Virus record (IMG/VR): IMGVR_UViG_3300037847_004966
Location: 3,604 to 24,212 of that record
Length of the DNA: 20,609 nt
Source of the DNA: a virus
Strand: one strand, 5' to 3'
Shown: positions 1 through 8,292 of the stretch, one piece after another
Layout: each line of letters begins with the position of its first letter
Position numbering within the stretch: position 1 is the stretch's first letter
Notes under the pieces: model-generated
The model's input: the letters and a program-made list of their open reading frames with translations, nothing else
The model's database searches: none
Told to the model about the DNA's origin: nothing
Program-made: the position numbers and the translations under genes

Positions 1-134
1 TTGGTAGTCCCGATACCACCATTCGCCTCAGACATGATGCCGACACCGTTGTCGGGCGTATAAATGTTCTGGTTATGCCCCAGTGTATCAAGTGTCAGGC
101 CGTTGACGTAGTTGTAGGGGGTTGAGACTGTCAT
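1..134 (-). CDS. Virion structural protein, N-terminal part (truncated by window edge)
   Basis: The reading frame opens with ATG at 134 on the minus strand and stays open for 44 codons to the left edge. It begins MTVSTPYNYVNGLTLDTLG and contains a Gly/Asn-rich stretch (NGVGIMSEANGGIG). A good ribosome binding site (GAGGTCAG) lies just upstream, and the start is only 8 nt after the stop of the 590-residue virion gene, so it continues the same operon. A position after the tail proteins suggests another tail, fibre or baseplate-type component. That role is inferred from position and style only, because most of the protein lies outside the window. Confidence 0.65.
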   Translation of the reverse strand, partial: MTVSTPYNYVNGLTLDTLGHNQNIYTPDNGVGIMSEANGGIGTT

Positions 135-142
135 ACCTGACC

Positions 143-1915
143 TCAGATAAAGAGTTGAATCACCGATAGATTACAGCGTCTATAGAACATGCGAACTCGA
201 GGCGTGCTTGAAACCGTAGACGCGGCTCCTCCAGGCGAACATGTTGACCCATAAATATCAAACGTCGCGATGTTCTCGCCGCCCGACATAGACGACAGTT
301 CAGTTGAGGTAAACACATGGAAAAGAGGGATGTTGACCTCTTCGTCAAAACTTTTGTCGTGATCTGCAAATTTCGTCGGCGCTGAACCTGTCGGCGCATC
401 CTCAAACGTGATCGCATTAAACGAGTTGACGTAAGTAATCGTTTGTTCGCTTATGACGTTGGCGCTGGATGAGGCGGTTGTAAAACCCAACGCAATCGCG
501 CCGAAGTTGGCCATCGTTCCGACACCCTCTGACGTAGAACTTGAGCCGCTACCAAAACCTCCTAAAGTTGTTGCGTTCTTAAGTCCGTTGACCTGTACGT
601 TACCCGTTACGATAAAAATAGAAGCTTCGGTCAAGTCAAAAGCGCTGGCGGACGACGGACCTACTTGAAAGTTACCTGACGATGTTCGCATCAAGTAAAA
701 CCCGATACCCGAAGACGTCGAAGAGAACTTGGCCGTGTGAGTTGAACTCTTCCATGAACCATGACCTGGATACGCAGCTGTCAAAGAAGTAGACGGGTCG
801 CTTCGCGCTATTTGATTGGCGTCAATCACAGGTGATTTAAGATGGTAATGGTTCAGCGCACCTCGAGCCAACGCACCTCGCTTGACGGTATTGTACGCAG
901 TACGGATGGTATCGACTCGGTCCACTTGCAAGGCTTCATTGTCGAATGCGTCTTCGGTCTCGAATGCAGGTACTTGAATAGAAGATTCAACTGAAGTAGC
1001 TGTAGGATATCGTTTGAGCTCAACAACCAATAGCTTACGTGTACCGACTAAGACAACATCATCATCAATGTCGCTGTCCTCCAAGTCGTAGCGATCGTCA
1101 TTGGCATCTAAACGCGGCAGCCTTCGTACTACCAACTCAATCGTATGACTGCCTGGCTGCACTTCTTGATAGCAGCCCAGCCTCACAGGCAATACAGCCG
1201 GACCTAAGCCTGTAGCCCCCTCTGTCCACGTACCGTGCGGGCCGGGAAATTTCTGGGCTGCCGCGCCCGAGCCGAATCCCATCCCCCCACCGCGTTGAAA
1301 CTCAGAGCGAATAGGTTCAATCGAATGCTCAAAAGCATAGCGTTTACCCGTAATCGTAGACTCAACGATGCGCCCATCGATTCGAATGGCAAACTGTAGT
1401 CGACAGTTACCGAGACCTTGTGACGCCCACATGTGATTCGTTCTTTCGGCGGCTGTCGTTATCGCTGACCCGCTAGACCCGCCTCGTGTGGCTGAGCCTG
1501 CTACAAACCCCATCCAGAAATATTGAGCTGATGCCGTGATCCACAGCGTTGAGATACCCGTAGTGAAATCTGAGACTCTTAAGTTACTGGAGTCGACCAC
1601 ATCCCAAGAGTTGTCGTTTCGGACTTGATGCTCACCACTAAACGTAGACAAAAGAGGTAGTGTGTAAGGTAGCGAACCTCCTGCGGTCGCCGCACCTAAC
1701 TGGGGATCTCCACCTGTAGATTTAAAAGCGTATTTGTAATACGCAGTCTCGTCTGTATTGTTCCGTCGAAAATCAGGTTGGACGTTTTCTTTGATATTAT
1801 GTGCGTTTAGCTGACCTGAATACAGTTCCGCCGCTGGTATAAAGTCTTCGTTCAGCTCAACTACGTCAAGAATATCTTTGTCTTTCAGTCGTCTCTGGGG
1901 AAAAATATACGGCAC
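143..1915 (-). CDS. Large virion protein, probably tail/appendage component
   Basis: This encodes 590 residues and starts with GTG at 1915, supported by the site GAGGTGACTT directly before it; no ATG lies near. The start is 8 nt after the stop of the propeller-like tail gene. The first 60 residues are charged (PQRRLKDKDILDVVELNED). The rest is rich in Ser, Thr and Gly with many short beta-type stretches, including an acidic patch near residue 280 (DLEDSDIDDD), as expected for an extracellular virion protein. There is no signal peptide or membrane segment. I do not recognise a named family. Its place at the distal end of a head-to-tail operon makes a tail or host-binding appendage the best guess. 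Coding is secure, function is inference. Confidence 0.75.
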   Translation of the reverse strand: MPYIFPQRRLKDKDILDVVELNEDFIPAAELYSGQLNAHNIKENVQPDFRRNNTDETAYYKYAFKSTGGDPQLGAATAGGSLPYTLPLLSTFSGEHQVRNDNSWDVVDSSNLRVSDFTTGISTLWITASAQYFWMGFVAGSATRGGSSGSAITTAAERTNHMWASQGLGNCRLQFAIRIDGRIVESTITGKRYAFEHSIEPIRSEFQRGGGMGFGSGAAAQKFPGPHGTWTEGATGLGPAVLPVRLGCYQEVQPGSHTIELVVRRLPRLDANDDRYDLEDSDIDDDVVLVGTRKLLVVELKRYPTATSVESSIQVPAFETEDAFDNEALQVDRVDTIRTAYNTVKRGALARGALNHYHLKSPVIDANQIARSDPSTSLTAAYPGHGSWKSSTHTAKFSSTSSGIGFYLMRTSSGNFQVGPSSASAFDLTEASIFIVTGNVQVNGLKNATTLGGFGSGSSSTSEGVGTMANFGAIALGFTTASSSANVISEQTITYVNSFNAITFEDAPTGSAPTKFADHDKSFDEEVNIPLFHVFTSTELSSMSGGENIATFDIYGSTCSPGGAASTVSSTPRVRMFYRRCNLSVIQLFI

Positions 1916-1923
1916 AAGTCACC

Positions 1924-4047
1924 TCAAACGTCAGTTCGGTGGGGGATCCTACCTCGAACATTACCCGCTGTGGCGATACTGACATCAAAACCAAACGCGG
2001 CTAAGTGCAGTCGAGTCGGGCTTTTGGCGCGAATCTCAAACGCCCATGACGTAACATTCTCCAACCCCACAGGAACTTGACGGTAAAACAGTCGCGGGTC
2101 ATGCGCTTTGGCTGAGCCAATCTTCGCTTTGCCTGCCACGTCAGTTACCACGCCGCTCTCGTCGTCAGTCCCGATAGGTTTGACATCGGTCATTAGAGCC
2201 ACAGATTTGAACGAACCGTTGCGATAGAATCGAATCTCAAACTCGTCATCAAACGCGTCTAACATTCCGATATACATGCTTCTGACATTCAAGACAGCTA
2301 AGCCTGTCTCATTGCCTTTCATCCAAGCCGACCGATAGACGATATCTCGTGTGTTGGGTCGGTAGCTGAGAGTCTCCCGACCGAGCACAAACACGTCGTC
2401 TCGATCGAGTTCGGGGTCTTTACCGACAGCCAAAACATACCGCCGCCAGTCATCTGTCTGGCACATGTCAGCGATGTCGATACCCAGTTCTTGTCGCTTC
2501 CAGTTGGTGCCGTTGAAGGTCAACAGTAATGAGTTTGCGTTTGATCCTGCAGGCGCCAATGCACATCGGTATTCTTTGCTGACTGGGTCAACGACAGCTA
2601 CAGCCATCGACGCTTTGGGTTTATTGATTCCGTGACGCAGCGTTCTCGAAATCGGCAAACTGACTGGAGTTAGTTGATTGTCTCGAAGAGCGTAGAACCC
2701 GTCTTCACTCAACCAAATCAAAGAACCGTCAGGCAACGCTTTGATGGACCTCGGTGCGATACAACCCACACCTTGAGCCAACGGGATGGGTGTCGTGAAG
2801 TCCTGCAACACATAGCTACTGGTGCGTGTGAACGCGATTAGCTGACCGTTGTGGGACGCTACGCCTGTGACCTCGGCACCGCCCGAATCAGGGTAGATGA
2901 AGTCAAAGCGCTCAAACGTACCAGGGAATCCGACTTGAGACCGTCTTACAACACCAGGGTCATCCGGTGTGTTGGCGATCACTAAACGACCTTGGTGCGT
3001 ACACATCATGCGGAAGACAGGTACAGCTACGGTATTGAGCATGGCGTTACCCAACAACCCGTCAGCTTTTGTATCTGAGAAAAGCACTTGAGACTTGCCG
3101 GGTACGCGTACCACCAACTGAGGTACGGCATCGTTGTTCTTTGTATCTTTGGTGCGGTAGATGTGTTTTGCTACACAGTGATCTGGTCCGCCGCCTGCGA
3201 CGCGCACCATAAACTGGCGAGTCAGGTCTCCAATCTCGGCGCCTGTGGCGTCTTCGTCCATGAGCTCGAGAGGATCGGCTTGAATCGACTCAATCAAAAC
3301 AACATTGCTTTCAGCCGATGGCTGAGACAGGTTACCGTGGATGTCCTCATATTGACAGTAGTAGTACCAGGCACCGGCACGGACGGCGCCTGTGAAACCG
3401 TCAAGCAAGTCTCCATACGTACCGATACCTCCAGCCCACGAGTAACCCAAAGAGTTAGGGTACAAACCGTCTCTGTCTTCGGGTGCGGGCTGTTGCGGTC
3501 CATCTACAATCGGTGCCGTCGGTACTTGCGCAAACCCGAGGGGCACAACCATACCGTCTGCACTAATAGTCAACGCCCTATCGATACCGTTGGTCCAGAT
3601 AATCTTGTCGTTCATCACCAAGAACTGGTCTGGATACAGCGCTCGAGGCTCTGTCGTTAAGGTGTTTGGTATCGTCAACTCCTCAAAAGAACGTGACCAA
3701 CCGTGATGCCTGTACAACTTACGACCGCCGCGCACAATCAAAGTGTCACCGATACCGCCAAGGAGCCCGGCGTGAAAAATGCCGTGCCCCTTGTCTACTG
3801 AACTACCTGAAGACCCCTCTGATTCAAGAACAGCCTGATATTGATCTTCATCAAACTGAGAGCCTGGCGTCTCCAGTAGTCTTTTCGGTTCATAAAAGGT
3901 CGGACCCACTACTGACCTTAGCGTCCCTTCAGGGGTCGACTCGAAGTTTAAAATCTTACGTGCGAGCAACGTCGCCGAGAAGATTACCTGAGCCTCCCCT
4001 GCGGGGATGATCATGTCAATAGGTTGCTGATTGCTTGGACCCGCCAT
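1924..4047 (-). CDS. Tail/head-closure protein with propeller-like repeats (stabilisation-protein-like)
   Basis: The likely start is ATG at 4047 (MAGPSNQQPIDM), because GGAG sits 6 nt before it. A TTG two codons upstream would abut that site and is rejected. The product is 707 residues. Its middle resembles beta-propeller tail proteins of podovirus-like phages: RMMCTHQGRLVIANTPDD, a GVVRRSQVGFPGTFERFDF stretch, and PDGSLIWLSEDGFYALRDN followed by VAVVDPVSKEYRCA. These repeated aromatic-rich blades are typical of proteins annotated as packaged-DNA stabilisation or tail tubular B-like proteins. Such proteins close the filled head or build the short tail. It follows the adaptor-like gene and precedes the appendage genes, which fits. 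The exact family is uncertain; assignment as a virion protein is strong. Confidence 0.75.
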   Translation of the reverse strand: MAGPSNQQPIDMIIPAGEAQVIFSATLLARKILNFESTPEGTLRSVVGPTFYEPKRLLETPGSQFDEDQYQAVLESEGSSGSSVDKGHGIFHAGLLGGIGDTLIVRGGRKLYRHHGWSRSFEELTIPNTLTTEPRALYPDQFLVMNDKIIWTNGIDRALTISADGMVVPLGFAQVPTAPIVDGPQQPAPEDRDGLYPNSLGYSWAGGIGTYGDLLDGFTGAVRAGAWYYYCQYEDIHGNLSQPSAESNVVLIESIQADPLELMDEDATGAEIGDLTRQFMVRVAGGGPDHCVAKHIYRTKDTKNNDAVPQLVVRVPGKSQVLFSDTKADGLLGNAMLNTVAVPVFRMMCTHQGRLVIANTPDDPGVVRRSQVGFPGTFERFDFIYPDSGGAEVTGVASHNGQLIAFTRTSSYVLQDFTTPIPLAQGVGCIAPRSIKALPDGSLIWLSEDGFYALRDNQLTPVSLPISRTLRHGINKPKASMAVAVVDPVSKEYRCALAPAGSNANSLLLTFNGTNWKRQELGIDIADMCQTDDWRRYVLAVGKDPELDRDDVFVLGRETLSYRPNTRDIVYRSAWMKGNETGLAVLNVRSMYIGMLDAFDDEFEIRFYRNGSFKSVALMTDVKPIGTDDESGVVTDVAGKAKIGSAKAHDPRLFYRQVPVGLENVTSWAFEIRAKSPTRLHLAAFGFDVSIATAGNVRGRIPHRTDV

Positions 4048-4064
4048 GCTCAACTCCGAGCCGG

Positions 4065-4520
4065 TTAGGCTTCCGCGGCTTCGCCGGATTCAGCCTTATT
4101 CTTCCACACATCCGAAAGGATCTCAGTTGCTTGAGCATCTTTCTTCAGGGCTGGGATCTCACGGAACACGCGAGCACGCCAACTCATGTACTTTTCGCCT
4201 GACCGAGGGGCGGGAACTTTCCAGTCAACCTTGTCGGCGTCACGTACATCGTTTGCATCAACTGGCGCAACCCACACTTTACGGTCTTCGTCGTACATCC
4301 AAGTGATGGGCACCCAGTCGTGGCGTCCACGGTACTCTTTGTCCGACCCAACGAACTCAACGCCGTTCTTGGTCAAAAGAGTTGCGGTCCAAAAATCAGG
4401 GTTATCGGGCGGGCCGATGATACTGATGACAAGGCACTCCTCAACTTGCTGGGTCAAAGTAAACTTATACATCTTATCGCCCAGCTGTGGACGAGGAAGA
4501 GCAAACGATCTGGCTGACAT
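4065..4520 (-). CDS. Small structural-operon protein of unknown function
   Basis: The chosen start is ATG at 4520 (MSARSFALPRPQLG), preceded by AGAGGTGAAA; longer upstream frames would overlap the previous gene by more than 80 nt. The protein has 151 residues. Its first two thirds are beta-rich with several Trp (DFWTATLLTKNG, HDWVPITWMYDEDRKVWV). The end is a charged, Ala/Glu-rich helix (KNKAESGEAAEA). It starts 19 nt after the adaptor-like gene's stop and ends 17 nt before the tail protein's start, so all three are surely co-transcribed. I do not recognise a family. The position is where small head-completion or neck proteins are often found, but this is only context. Confidence 0.7.
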   Translation of the reverse strand: MSARSFALPRPQLGDKMYKFTLTQQVEECLVISIIGPPDNPDFWTATLLTKNGVEFVGSDKEYRGRHDWVPITWMYDEDRKVWVAPVDANDVRDADKVDWKVPAPRSGEKYMSWRARVFREIPALKKDAQATEILSDVWKNKAESGEAAEA

Positions 4521-4539
4521 TTTCACCTCTGTGAGTTTA

Positions 4540-6084
4540 TTATTCGGTGACCGAGAATGTACCAAACCTTGATCGTTGGTAGTGGCCGCCGAGCGGAACG
4601 GGTTCAACAACCCGACCCGGATTAGCATAGTTCAATCGGTAGCGCATTACGAGTTGATTATATCGTTCCATGTGGAGCTGGGCTCCTTGCTGATCGACAC
4701 CGTCGATCAAAGACAAATAGTAAAGAGCGAGTTCAAGCAGCGCAGGCACCGCATCACGTTGGATTGGTGCCGTATCTTGATCATCCTGAAACTTAGCAGG
4801 TAGTTTCAATACACGAAAGTCTAACTCGTAGCGGGCATCTTGGTGCGGGAACACGCTGTAAGCGTAATAACCGGTCGAGTGCTTCAAGGGTCGATGGTAG
4901 TCAGGGGTGACGCTACCATCCCAAAGATAGCTGGCTTCTTTGGCAGTCATCGCTGCGTTTGTCGGCTCAATCTCTGTCAACAGATAAAAGATACCTGACG
5001 ACTCGACTCTGTTGTATGAACCTCGACCCGCAGTTCGGATAGAGTCTCGAGCTACATAGATGCGAATCCGCAACCCTGACTTAGCGTATCGGGTTGTCGT
5101 GCTGTCACCGAAGCCCTGCATGGCATCGATATTCGTTGCCTGAATCAGAATCTGCGAACTTGTATTTTTTGTATGGTCGAACAAGTCACTGACTGGAGAC
5201 GGTGCGCTTTCAAAGAGAGGGTCTCTAAGACCGCCAGTTAAACCGCCTGGAGCCACACTGACACTGTTGTCACGTCGGCCCCACACATATGTAAAGCAAA
5301 AGCGGAAACCCCCTTCTTGCTCAGGACCGACCCACGGATTTGGGGGTACACCTGTTTCAGACGGTGCTGTAGTGCGGGGTGTTGCCAAAGGTTTCTGTCT
5401 CGGCGCAGGTATCTGAAAATGACGCCCTCTCCACATACGAAACGGTGTACCCGTGGCGTTTGCTTGGAAGTCAATCATATCTTGTCGATACGCACCGCCT
5501 GTGTCAATCGACCAGACTTGCTGCCGCTCGCTATCGTATACACGGGCAGGCTCTAATACTTCCATCACGTCGTCATGAACAAAGAACTCAGGTTGATGGA
5601 TGCGAAACTTCATCAACGTGTCGGTAGTGTTGGGCCAAGGGCGGTCGATGGTAACGTGCGCTGTGTTACCTGTGACAAACCACTCTCGTGCTTGTCTTCT
5701 GTGAATGATATTGTTCGAGTCTGTGATCTCAAGATGCATGACACCATCCCAAGTTCCGTCAGACTTGAAGTCAGATGAGTACCAGCTTCTGGCGGTAGCG
5801 TCGGCTCCACCTAAGCCCAAAGCCACCCCTGCTGTATCGGTAATCTTCAATACTAAGTTTTCAGACGTAGCATTGATTTTTATGTTGTACGAGTCGCTGC
5901 TGACATCGGGCAGCAACACAATCGTTTCTTGTGCAGGAATCAACGCTTCGGGTACATCACCTGACATACGATACAAAGCCGTATTCAGAGCCTCTCTCAC
6001 GCGTTTATCAAACGTAGCGCCGGAACTATCCCACGCTCGCATTTCCAAAAGACGCTCGCGAAGAGCCCCAAGAGATACGTCCAT
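4540..6084 (-). CDS. Head-tail adaptor-like protein
   Basis: The protein has 514 residues and starts with ATG at 6084 behind GGAGGGAAG. The first 55 residues are helical (LGALRERLLEMRAWDSSG, then KRVREALNTALYRMSGDVPE), a pattern seen in podovirus adaptor or tail tubular A-type proteins that bind under the portal. A helical C-terminal part (ALLELALYYLSLIDGVDQQ, then HMERYNQLVMRYRLNY) resembles the helix pair that closes such adaptors. Between them lies a large beta-rich insertion (about residues 60-420), so the protein is longer than classical adaptors and may have an extra virion surface domain. It lies directly downstream of an intrinsic terminator, so it is probably made in smaller amounts than the capsid protein. 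Homology is inferred from the pattern, not a search. Confidence 0.65.
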   Translation of the reverse strand: MDVSLGALRERLLEMRAWDSSGATFDKRVREALNTALYRMSGDVPEALIPAQETIVLLPDVSSDSYNIKINATSENLVLKITDTAGVALGLGGADATARSWYSSDFKSDGTWDGVMHLEITDSNNIIHRRQAREWFVTGNTAHVTIDRPWPNTTDTLMKFRIHQPEFFVHDDVMEVLEPARVYDSERQQVWSIDTGGAYRQDMIDFQANATGTPFRMWRGRHFQIPAPRQKPLATPRTTAPSETGVPPNPWVGPEQEGGFRFCFTYVWGRRDNSVSVAPGGLTGGLRDPLFESAPSPVSDLFDHTKNTSSQILIQATNIDAMQGFGDSTTTRYAKSGLRIRIYVARDSIRTAGRGSYNRVESSGIFYLLTEIEPTNAAMTAKEASYLWDGSVTPDYHRPLKHSTGYYAYSVFPHQDARYELDFRVLKLPAKFQDDQDTAPIQRDAVPALLELALYYLSLIDGVDQQGAQLHMERYNQLVMRYRLNYANPGRVVEPVPLGGHYQRSRFGTFSVTE

Positions 6085-6093
6085 CTTCCCTCC

Positions 6094-6129
6094 AAAGAAA
6101 AGGGCCGGGGCCTTTTGAGCCCCGACCCT
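6094..6129 (-). terminator. Intrinsic terminator between decoration and adaptor genes
   Basis: Read on the minus strand, AGGGTCGGGGC (6129-6119) pairs with GCCCCGGCCCT (6111-6101) in an 11-bp stem with one G-T pair and a 7-nt loop. TTTCTTT follows. On the plus strand no T-run follows, so it works for leftward transcription. It separates the highly expressed capsid/decoration genes from the tail genes. As those still need expression, it probably acts as a partial terminator. Confidence 0.8.
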
Positions 6130-6150
6130 AATGTATCACGAATCAGCTAA

Positions 6151-6678
6151 CTACCACACACCGTTGATCCAGCAAGTGGCCTTGTCTCCCGAAGAAGAAC
6201 CTGCATCGGCTTCAAGAGCCATAGCAAAGACACACTCAAGGTTGTCGGTGGTTGCATCGGCATTCAGAGTGATTGTATCAGCGATACCTGCGGTACTTGC
6301 ATGAGCAACCAAGCGGTCACCCTGAGCAACACCACCGTCACACTGAACTTCACCAGAGCCCTTAGCAATGATCCAGCCATAAGAACCTGCGGGGATCGCG
6401 TGAGCCGCTACACCAAGAATCCGGTACACATGAAGTGTCGCGGTGGAGAGCAGTCCGTGGAAGGGAGCGTAATCGCTGTTATCCAGCATGATCACGTTTC
6501 CTTCAGCGAAAGCCGTAGAAGCCTCGTCGTTATAAACGAAGATCCACTCTCGGTCACCGTAGTGAGTCGAGTTGGCTGCGGTTACCTCGTCAGCAGGTTG
6601 AACATACCGAGTACCTACAGGGTAAGCCTCAAAGGTATAGGTCGTATCAATAGAATCAGTTTTAACTGCGTTTCCCAT
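6151..6678 (-). CDS. Probable head decoration / capsid-associated protein
   Basis: This gene codes for 175 residues, starting with ATG at 6678 behind a near-perfect AAAGGAGGT. It begins 11 nt after the stop of the major capsid gene, the usual place for decoration or head-fibre proteins. The sequence is acidic, poor in Lys, and beta-rich. Its centre, PAGSYGWIIAKGSGEVQCDG then AQGDRLVAHAST, has the look of small beta-barrel phage proteins that coat capsids or fill gaps in the shell. It ends in CWINGVW. The strong ribosome site, and the terminator right after it, suggest high output together with the capsid protein. The decoration role is inference from position and composition. Confidence 0.7.
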   Translation of the reverse strand: MGNAVKTDSIDTTYTFEAYPVGTRYVQPADEVTAANSTHYGDREWIFVYNDEASTAFAEGNVIMLDNSDYAPFHGLLSTATLHVYRILGVAAHAIPAGSYGWIIAKGSGEVQCDGGVAQGDRLVAHASTAGIADTITLNADATTDNLECVFAMALEADAGSSSGDKATCWINGVW

Positions 6679-6689
6679 AATGACCTCCT

Positions 6690-7775
6690 TTAAGCGATGG
6701 TGTTAGTGGCAGTACCAACACAAGCACCCTGTGCAGGAAGCTTAGTGCAGATAAGATTGCCTTGCATTGAGAACAGTGCCGTCACCACGTCTTGGTCACC
6801 AACTCGCTCCTCGAACTTGCCGATCGTGGGAGCTTCGTGCATTGGAAACTCCAGGTAATCGGTGTTCAGGAAGTAAGAGATACCTTCAGTTGGATCTGGG
6901 TCTGTCCCTGCGTCTTCAGTGAAGTCAGTGGTGTCCAGGTCGAGAGAACTGAATACCTGACCAAGACCAAGCTCAAGACCAAGCATGTTGGATCCTGCCT
7001 TGTCATCTGGGTCCTGAACCACGTTAACGCGAACATTACTACGTCGAGTGTCTTCAAAGTTTCCATAAGTCGCATCATCCATGATGATGAGATCTGGTCC
7101 CTTACCGACACCGCCAGCGTAATGAGCACACTTACGGTAGGTTTCACGCAACTTCTTCATACCGTCTGTGCTAAACCCGTTCGCCGCGACGAACTGGTTG
7201 AAGTGGAAGTACGATTCAGCCTTAGCCACGCCCTGAACTTCGTCGGACTGAGAGCCGGGAGCAACAAAGTCAATAAGACCATGCTGTACGCCAGTTCCGA
7301 TACCGGTGTTCTTTTCACCGTTCAGAGTCATTAGTCCGCGCAGTTCGGCAGTTTGGAAGACCAAGCCACGACTCACACCAGTGAGCAGGAACTTGTTGAT
7401 GTCTGCCTTCACACCTTCCATAACGGTCTGAGGGTATTCTTCGATGAGTCGGATGACAGCAAGTTGCCCGCTGTTCATCAGAAGCTCACGCTTCGGAATG
7501 TTAATAGCGACAACCAGACGATGCGGTTCCACTTGGAACTTTTTAATCTGTTGACGCCGAGTCATGTTCAAAAGCTCGTCACCGACGTAGACGCCAACAC
7601 CACGAGCAGGAGCACCACCGGTAAAGGTTCGCTCAATGAGAGAACCTCCTTCCATGGGCATCCGTGCCTTGTCAGACAGCGCCTCGAACAGCTCATTGCT
7701 TCGAACGAAAGAATTGACCAGAGGACCGCGAAGGTCTTCAAAGGTCGTATTCAATACTTCGTTTGAAATAGCCAT
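6690..7775 (-). CDS. Major capsid protein
   Basis: The chosen start is ATG at 7775 (MAISNEVLNTTFEDLRG) with GAGG 5 nt upstream; a GTG 18 codons earlier (7829) has no ribosome site. The protein has 361 residues, right for an HK97-fold coat protein. Features fitting this family are the N-terminal helical arm, a long central helix (EEYPQTVMEGVKADINKFLL, residues 112-131), the segment GPDLIIMDDATYGNFED (226-242) and, near the end, YFLNTDYLEF (301-310). These are typical of coat proteins in podovirus and related phages. It heads the leftward virion operon, while its scaffold is encoded 8 kb away on the other strand. No protease domain is fused. Family-level identification rests on pattern and context. 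Confidence 0.85.
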   Translation of the reverse strand: MAISNEVLNTTFEDLRGPLVNSFVRSNELFEALSDKARMPMEGGSLIERTFTGGAPARGVGVYVGDELLNMTRRQQIKKFQVEPHRLVVAINIPKRELLMNSGQLAVIRLIEEYPQTVMEGVKADINKFLLTGVSRGLVFQTAELRGLMTLNGEKNTGIGTGVQHGLIDFVAPGSQSDEVQGVAKAESYFHFNQFVAANGFSTDGMKKLRETYRKCAHYAGGVGKGPDLIIMDDATYGNFEDTRRSNVRVNVVQDPDDKAGSNMLGLELGLGQVFSSLDLDTTDFTEDAGTDPDPTEGISYFLNTDYLEFPMHEAPTIGKFEERVGDQDVVTALFSMQGNLICTKLPAQGACVGTATNTIA

Positions 7776-7918
7776 TGTAGCCTCAATAAAGAGAAAAAAT
7801 ATATTGCGTTGCTTGACTGCCCGACTCACGTAATGACGGACCCGAGGGCTACCGACAAAGACGGGTTCAGCTAAATGCTTACATCATCGGGCTTGACAAA
7901 GCAAGTCGAATTCTACTT
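7776..7918. promoter_or_regulatory. Intergenic leader of the capsid gene, candidate control region
   Basis: This 143-nt stretch separates the 56-residue minus-strand gene from the capsid gene. It contains a perfect TTGACA on the plus strand (7893-7898) inside the inverted repeat CTTG-ACAAAG-CAAG (7892-7905). It also has a TATATT-like element on the minus strand shortly before the capsid ribosome site. Neither hexamer has a convincing partner at 16-18 nt spacing: on the plus strand the nearest -10 candidates are TACTTT at 15 nt and TAGTAT at 21 nt. I therefore call it a control region without fixing a promoter. Confidence 0.35.
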
Positions 7919-8089
7919 TTAGTATAGTTTGCCGGGATTGTTTTCCGCGCCCGACGCAACTCGAAAAGGACCACCCTTACCGACTACTTTCTTAATCATA
8001 TTACGTCGGCCTTTGAGTTGAGCCGGTGTGAGTTTCTCTATTGCTGGTTTGATTTGTTTACGCATCGTCGCTTTCAGGTCACCAGGCAT
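7919..8089 (-). CDS. Small basic protein (56 residues) upstream of the capsid gene
   Basis: An open frame begins with ATG at 8089, behind GGAGAAGTGAG, and ends with TAA at 7919-7921. The product is 56 residues, very basic, beginning MPGDLKATMRKQIKPAIEKL and continuing with GRRNMIKKVVGKGG. The N-terminal half is probably helical and the Gly/Asn-rich end is likely flexible. It is the first minus-strand gene of the leftward group and faces the first plus-strand gene across about 53 nt. I know no family for it. Composition resembles the other tiny lysine-rich proteins of this phage. A good ribosome site and full use of the gap support it being real. Confidence 0.6.
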   Translation of the reverse strand: MPGDLKATMRKQIKPAIEKLTPAQLKGRRNMIKKVVGKGGPFRVASGAENNPGKLY

Positions 8090-8142
8090 CTCACTTCTCC
8101 ATGACTACGCGGCATGTTACCATGACGTACAAGGAGTCTAAT

Positions 8143-8292
8143 ATGCCAGTCAAAAAGATCAAAGACAAAGAAGGTAGAGTTATTGGTCACCAGTATGGAG
8201 ACAGCGGCAAAAAATACTACGGTAAAGACTCGCAACGGAAAGCCGCGGTGCAAGGATACGCTATCGAGCAAAGCAAGCGTGAAAAGAAATGA
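8143..8292 (+). CDS. Small basic phage protein (KYYG-type), first gene of packaging operon
   Basis: ATG at 8143 has AAGGAG six nt upstream and is preferred to the ATG at 8101, which has none. The product is 49 residues (MPVKKIKDKEGRVIGHQYG, then DSGKKYYGKDSQRKAAVQG). Short proteins of this build, with a central GKKYYG-like motif and a basic helical end, are common in phage structural modules, and their function is unknown. The gene overlaps terL by 4 nt (ATGA), so translation of terL, which has only a poor ribosome site of its own, is probably coupled to it. It opens the rightward operon. Confidence 0.75.
   Translation: MPVKKIKDKEGRVIGHQYGDSGKKYYGKDSQRKAAVQGYAIEQSKREKK

Noticed and set aside
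3088-3660. Long plus-strand frame of 190 codons
   Set aside because: It lies opposite the propeller-like tail gene, has no ribosome site and is rich in Cys, Val and Arg as expected of an antisense shadow.
7776-7829. Earlier GTG start of the capsid protein at 7829
   Set aside because: There is no ribosome site, while the ATG at 7775 has GAGG at a good distance and gives a typical coat protein N-terminus.
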